Shown: positions 7,912 through 10,919 of the stretch, piece by piece | How the letters are laid out: the number at the start of each line of letters is the position of its first letter | How positions within the stretch are numbered: position 1 is the stretch's first letter | Assembly (NCBI GenBank): GCA_019247135.1 | Contig: JAFAPL010000496.1 | Location: forward strand, 1-10,919 | Source of the DNA: Chloroflexota bacterium | GTDB lineage: Bacteria; Chloroflexota; UBA6077; CF-72 | Direction: 5' to 3' | Length of the DNA: 10,919 bases | Position numbers and translations under genes: made by a program | Notes under the pieces: generated by a model | The model's input: only the letters and a program-made list of their open reading frames with translations | Databases searched by the model: none | Told to the model about the DNA's origin: nothing

Positions 7912-8436
7912 CTAGGGGTGAGCGGCTTTCTCCCATTCGGGCATGAACTTCGACCAACCCGAGAACGAGGCGCTTTCCAGGTACTGGTGAAAGAGGTAGT
8001 AGCTCGTCGCGCGCGGCTCCGTGGGCGTGCGGCGAAGTTGCATGCGAGCTTCTTCGGGCGTGCGCCCACCCTTGCGGTGGTTACACGACCGGCAGGCTGA
8101 AACGAGGTTGTCCCAGCTGTGCCGGCCTCCTCGATGGCGCGGCACCACGTGGTCGAGCGTCAGGTCGCGCGTACGCACGCCACAGTACTGACACGCGTGG
8201 TGGTCGCGGACAAAGATCTCGCGCCGCGTTAGCCGCACGCGTGGTCGCGGGCGCTTGATCAGGTAGACGAGCCGAATGACAGAGGGGCGCTGAAACAGGC
8301 GACTCGGCGTTCGGATAGGGATCTCGGCGTGTTCAAGCACTTCTGCCTTACCGCCGTCAACCAGCACCAGAGCTCGCCGCGCATTACACACATTCAGTGG
8401 CTCATAGTTCTGGTTCAGCACCAAGACAGCGCTCAC
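7912..8436 (-). CDS. HNH-endonuclease-family protein
   Basis: Starting at the GTG at 8436 this is 174 aa. The N-terminal region (SAVLVLNQNYEPLNVCNARRA, 2-22, then ALVLVDGGKAEVLEH) is the conserved front of a widespread HNH family whose role is not established. The nuclease core has zinc-type CQYC (82-85) and CRSC (115-118) pairs framing LTLDHVVPRHRGG (92-104; Asp95-His96), Asn110 in HSWDN and His120, so the HNH residues are complete and it is probably an active metal-dependent nuclease. An in-frame GTG at 8514 would add 26 residues and overlap cobU by GTGA, but it has no ribosome-binding site, and the family starts at the VLVLNQNYEPL strand; GGGGAG lies 6 bases before 8436. The minus strand holds TACAAT at 8505-8500, a weak -10 candidate for its own promoter. 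Target unknown. Confidence 0.88.
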   Translation of the reverse strand: MSAVLVLNQNYEPLNVCNARRALVLVDGGKAEVLEHAEIPIRTPSRLFQRPSVIRLVYLIKRPRPRVRLTRREIFVRDHHACQYCGVRTRDLTLDHVVPRHRGGRHSWDNLVSACRSCNHRKGGRTPEEARMQLRRTPTEPRATSYYLFHQYLESASFSGWSKFMPEWEKAAHP

Positions 8437-8442
8437 CCTTAG

Positions 8443-8448
8443 CTCCCC
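8443..8448 (-). promoter_or_regulatory. Ribosome-binding site deciding the HNH gene start
   Basis: GGGGAG on the minus strand lies 6 bases before the GTG at 8436. It supports this start over the upstream GTG at 8514, which has no purine-rich site. Confidence 0.65.
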
Positions 8449-8510
8449 AGGCGTATCAAAAACGAATCCGCTGCCAGCATCTGCTTTCGAGTCGTGACGA
8501 TTGTAGCTGA

Positions 8511-9056
8511 TCACTTCAGACGTAGAGGGAGTCCGGCGACGAGCAAGTAGACCTCGTGCGCCTGGGCGGCGGCGTATTGATTGACGCGTCCGAGCGCATC
8601 TCGGAATGCGCGCCCGAGGGCGTATGGCGGCACGACGCCCATACCAACTTCGTTGCTCACCAGCAGCACGTTCGCCTGCAGGCCAAGCAGGTCGGCGACG
8701 TCGTGCACGAGGCTTTGTTCGGCAGCCTCGGTGCTCTGATCGCGCATCAGATTCGAGAGAGCCAGCGTGAGGTCTTCGACGACGACCGTGCGGACGTTGC
8801 CACTTGTCGTGGCAACCGCGGCGGCCAGATCACGTTGCACCTCGAGAGTTCGCCAGCTTGACGGCCGCCGTGCGCGATGGTGAGCGACGCGCTCGGCCAT
8901 CTCCGCGTCCTCGATGGTCGCCGTGGCGACGTACACGACGGGGTCGCCGCACTCGAGTGCCAGGCGCTCAACGAATGCGGACTTTCCGGACCGAGCTCCG
9001 CCGAGCACAAGGGCTCGTCGCGGGCCGGAACTTAGAGTGTTACGAGCCGGGGGCAC
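8511..9056 (-). CDS. cobU: Adenosylcobinamide kinase / adenosylcobinamide-phosphate guanylyltransferase
   Basis: A bifunctional cytoplasmic enzyme of cobalamin nucleotide-loop assembly: it phosphorylates adenosylcobinamide and then transfers GMP to give adenosylcobinamide-GDP. The 181-aa protein has the family length. P-loop GGARSGKS (19-26), VYVATATIEDAEMAERVAHH (41-60) with the guanylylated-His region HHRARRPSSW (59-68), VVVEDLTLALSNLM (91-104, where many relatives have DCLT), VSNEVGMGVVP (133-143) and GRVNQ (156-160) are all visible. The start is a GTG at 9056, overlapping the last 25 bases of gmk, with no clear ribosome-binding site. A shorter start at the GTG of Val17 would cut into the P-loop strand, so the long form is preferred. 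No other cobalamin gene is in the window. Confidence 0.95.
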   Translation of the reverse strand: MPPARNTLSSGPRRALVLGGARSGKSAFVERLALECGDPVVYVATATIEDAEMAERVAHHRARRPSSWRTLEVQRDLAAAVATTSGNVRTVVVEDLTLALSNLMRDQSTEAAEQSLVHDVADLLGLQANVLLVSNEVGMGVVPPYALGRAFRDALGRVNQYAAAQAHEVYLLVAGLPLRLK

Positions 9057-9655
9057 ACCCGCAGCCGTTCGGCCGTGACGATCGCCTTGAGATGCCCGAT
9101 CGCCTCGTCCAGGCGGTCACGCTGGTTGACAACCACGTAGTCGTACTCGCTCATGCGCTGCATTTCGCGCTCGGCTGTCTGCAAACGAATCGCGCGCTCG
9201 TCGGCAGTCTCCGTGCCTCGTGCGGCCAGTCGGGGCTCGAGCTCGTCGAGTGTGCGTGGCCGCAGAAAGATCGTGATGCAGTTCGGCAGCTTCCACCGGT
9301 ACGTGCCCGCGCCCTGCACATCCGGGGCGATAATGACGTCCTTACCCTGACGCAGCCCCTCGCGGATGCTCTGCAGTGGCATACCGTAGCGGTACAGGTT
9401 GTGCACGACGGCGTGTTCCAGAAACTGGTCTCGGCTCAACAGGTCGTCGTATTCGAGATCTGAAAGGAAGTAGTAGTGCGTGCCGTGGACTTCACCCGTC
9501 CGTCGCGGGCGAGTGGTGGCGGTCACGCAGTGCGTGATCGGAAAGCGCTCTTGCTTGAGGCGTTCGATCAGCGTGGACTTGCCGACGCCCGACGGTCCGG
9601 ACAGAACGAACACCAGCCCGCTGGCGCGCAAATCTGGCGCCAGCTCCGCGCTCAC
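9032..9655 (-). CDS. gmk: Guanylate kinase
   Basis: Converts GMP to GDP with ATP, essential for GTP supply; cytoplasmic. The protein is 207 aa. Motifs: P-loop FVLSGPSGVGKST (16-28), TATTRPRRTGEVHGTHYYFLS (45-65) of the GMP-binding domain, FLEHAVVH (78-85) with Glu80, YRYGMP (88-93) and PDVQGAG (111-117), then IFLRPRTLDELEPRLAARGTET (129-150) and the lid/adenine region with YDYVVVN (171-177). YRYGMP and PDVQGA differ from the more usual NYYGTP and IDVQGA. The start is uncertain: GTG at 9655 is used here, but TTG at 9631 (GGAG 12 bases upstream) would also give a normal N-terminus. cobU overlaps its 3' end by 25 bases. The start faces the RqcH-family gene across 8 bases; gmk near rqcH (yloA) is also seen in B. 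subtilis. Confidence 0.95.
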   Translation of the reverse strand: MSAELAPDLRASGLVFVLSGPSGVGKSTLIERLKQERFPITHCVTATTRPRRTGEVHGTHYYFLSDLEYDDLLSRDQFLEHAVVHNLYRYGMPLQSIREGLRQGKDVIIAPDVQGAGTYRWKLPNCITIFLRPRTLDELEPRLAARGTETADERAIRLQTAEREMQRMSEYDYVVVNQRDRLDEAIGHLKAIVTAERLRVCPRLVTL

Positions 9656-9663
9656 TCTTCGAA

Positions 9664-10919
9664 ATGAGTTTTGACGCGCTCACCCTGACGGCAGTGCGCG
9701 ACGAGCTCGAGCCTGCGTTGACCGATGGTCGCTTGCAGCGGCTGGTGTTCGTAGACGAGCTCAGTCTGGCAGTCGAGTGCTTTCGGCCAGGCGTGGGCAG
9801 CACGTTCGTGTTGCTCTCCGCACATCCTGAACACGGACGCGTTCAACGCCTGGATGCTTTCCCCGGGCGGGGGCTCGAAAAGGACACTCCCTTTTCGCTG
9901 CTCGTGCGCAAGCACATGCGCGCGGCGCGGATCCATTCGATCCGCCAGCCGAGGCTGGAACGCGTGCTCGAGCTCGACTGCGAACAACACGACGCCTCCG
10001 GCCAGCAGTACAGAGTGTCGCTGATTGTAGAAGCGATGGGCAGACGCGGCAATCTCGTCCTCGTGGACGCCGCTGATGGAACCATCATGGACGCCGCGCG
10101 ACGCAGCCCGCCGAGTCGCAATCCGCGACGCCCGGTGCTCCCGCACCTTGCGTATGCACCACCGCCGCCGCAGGCGCGGCTGCTGCCCGAGGAGCTTTCG
10201 GCCGAACGGCTACGCCTGGAGTCGAGCGGTCGCACGAGCACGCTTGCCCGTTTCCTGTCCGACACTCTGGCTGGACTCTCGCCGTTGGCCGGGCGCGAGC
10301 TGTCTTTTCGCGCTATCGGCAGCGTCGATGCGCCGCTCGAGGCGACCGATTGGCAGCACGTCGTCGAGGTTGCGCGTGCATTCTTCGCGCCCGTCGATCG
10401 CCACAACTGGCAGCCGACGCTTGCGCTCAGAGAGGGTGCACCCGAAGCGTTCGCGCCGTACGAGTTGATGCACCTTGCGGTCCAGGGCGCGACAGTGCGC
10501 CACTGCAGCAGCATCAGCGACGCGATCGCGATCTATTACGCGTCGGCCCGCACGCCGCAGCGCGGTGACCCGCTGGGCGCCGAACGACGGGCCCTGGCGC
10601 CATTGTTGGAGCGGGGCATTGGGTCGACACAGCGCCGCGTGCGTGCGTTGGAACTGCAGCTCCAGTCGGGTCAATCGCAGCGCGAGCCACTTCGGCGCGC
10701 CGGCGAGCTTCTTCTCACGCACCAGGCGGACGTTCCTCCCTCGTCTACAGGTGTGAGCCTCGACGGCGACGAGATTGCGCTGGACCCGGACCTTTCGGCC
10801 GTTGAAAACGCCCAGGCGTACTTCGCGCGGTATCGCAAAGCACGCGAAGCGGAGGAGCGGGTGCCCGAGTTGCTCGAGGACGCCCGTCACCATCTGGAAT
10901 ATCTGCACGAGCTGCGGGC
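9664..10919 (+). CDS. rqcH: NFACT-family protein, RqcH-like ribosome quality-control factor (partial, runs off the right edge)
   Basis: Starts at the ATG at 9664 and stays open for 418 codons plus 2 bases to the window end; family members are ~570 aa, so about three quarters is present. RqcH binds stalled 50S-peptidyl-tRNA complexes and drives C-terminal alanine tailing. Visible: the opening MSFDALTLTAVRDEL (1-15) of NFACT-N, LLVRKHMRAARIHSI (79-93), EAMGRRGNLVLVD (123-135; often MGRHSN), a probable helix-hairpin-helix region (~180-215), FAPYELMHLA (262-271) with SSISDAIAIYY (281-291), and LSAVENAQAYFARYRKAREA (377-396), which leads into the coiled coil. The conserved Asp-Arg pair (D97/R98 in B. 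subtilis RqcH) appears to be Glu99-Arg100. The start is fixed by family alignment; no ribosome-binding site is visible. Divergent from gmk with only 8 bases between starts. Family firm; tailing activity is inferred. Confidence 0.9.
   Translation, partial: MSFDALTLTAVRDELEPALTDGRLQRLVFVDELSLAVECFRPGVGSTFVLLSAHPEHGRVQRLDAFPGRGLEKDTPFSLLVRKHMRAARIHSIRQPRLERVLELDCEQHDASGQQYRVSLIVEAMGRRGNLVLVDAADGTIMDAARRSPPSRNPRRPVLPHLAYAPPPPQARLLPEELSAERLRLESSGRTSTLARFLSDTLAGLSPLAGRELSFRAIGSVDAPLEATDWQHVVEVARAFFAPVDRHNWQPTLALREGAPEAFAPYELMHLAVQGATVRHCSSISDAIAIYYASARTPQRGDPLGAERRALAPLLERGIGSTQRRVRALELQLQSGQSQREPLRRAGELLLTHQADVPPSSTGVSLDGDEIALDPDLSAVENAQAYFARYRKAREAEERVPELLEDARHHLEYLHELR

Noticed and set aside
10210..10908. 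Minus-strand open frames (also 9843-10514) in the right end of the window
   Set aside because: They are antisense to the RqcH-family frame, which carries clear NFACT motifs and simply runs off the edge.

Overview
The window is a densely packed, GC-rich piece of bacterial chromosome with GTG starts mixed with ATG, almost no spacer DNA and no mobile or phage sequence. Several traits suggest a Chloroflexota-type (or neighbouring Terrabacteria) genome: a lipoprotein D,D-peptidase with a long Pro/Thr-rich tether, a Ycf45-like R3H ATPase beside tmk and the c-di-AMP receptor darA, a universal stress protein followed by two adjacent TrkA-type proteins, and an RqcH/NFACT gene next to gmk. This placement is an inference from gene content and sequence feel; no marker gene in the window settles it.

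Layout. (1) 68-1213 (+): a lipoprotein serine D,D-carboxypeptidase. (2) 4935-1246 (-): a four-gene operon read right to left, tandem GNAT-like protein, R3H/AAA ATPase, thymidylate kinase, c-di-AMP receptor DarA; it converges on the peptidase gene. (3) 5047-6256 (+): an unrecognised single-pass membrane protein whose last codons overlap a Nudix hydrolase gene, divergent from the GNAT operon across a 111-base gap. (4) 6321-7900 (+): a universal stress protein, a short RCK_N-only TrkA-like protein and a full TrkA-like protein, separated by 2-3 bases and preceded by a plausible sigma-70-type promoter. (5) 9655-7912 (-): guanylate kinase, CobU and an HNH-endonuclease-family protein, converging on trkA with 11 bases between stops. 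(6) 9664 to the window end (+): the N-terminal 418 codons of an NFACT/RqcH-family protein, open at the right edge and starting only 8 bases from the gmk start.

How the genes fit together. The left half combines nucleotide supply (tmk), second-messenger sensing (darA), a nucleic-acid-binding ATPase and cell-wall trimming. The middle combines stress response with potassium-uptake regulation, although no transporter is present. The right half combines GMP phosphorylation, the CobU step of cobalamin nucleotide-loop assembly and ribosome-associated quality control. The tmk-darA and gmk-rqcH neighbourhoods resemble those of Bacillus subtilis (tmk-yaaQ; yloA near gmk), so much of this is conserved housekeeping context.

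I see no CRISPR array, rRNA, tRNA, transposase, integrase, toxin-antitoxin pair or defence cassette. No stretch over 300 bases lacks a gene; the longest gap is 4936-5046. I found no convincing new multi-gene system. The best leads are the unknown membrane protein coupled to a Nudix enzyme, the tandem GNAT-like protein lacking an obvious acetyl-CoA loop at the head of the R3H/tmk/darA operon, the RCK_N-only protein, and an RqcH with Glu-Arg where Asp-Arg is expected.
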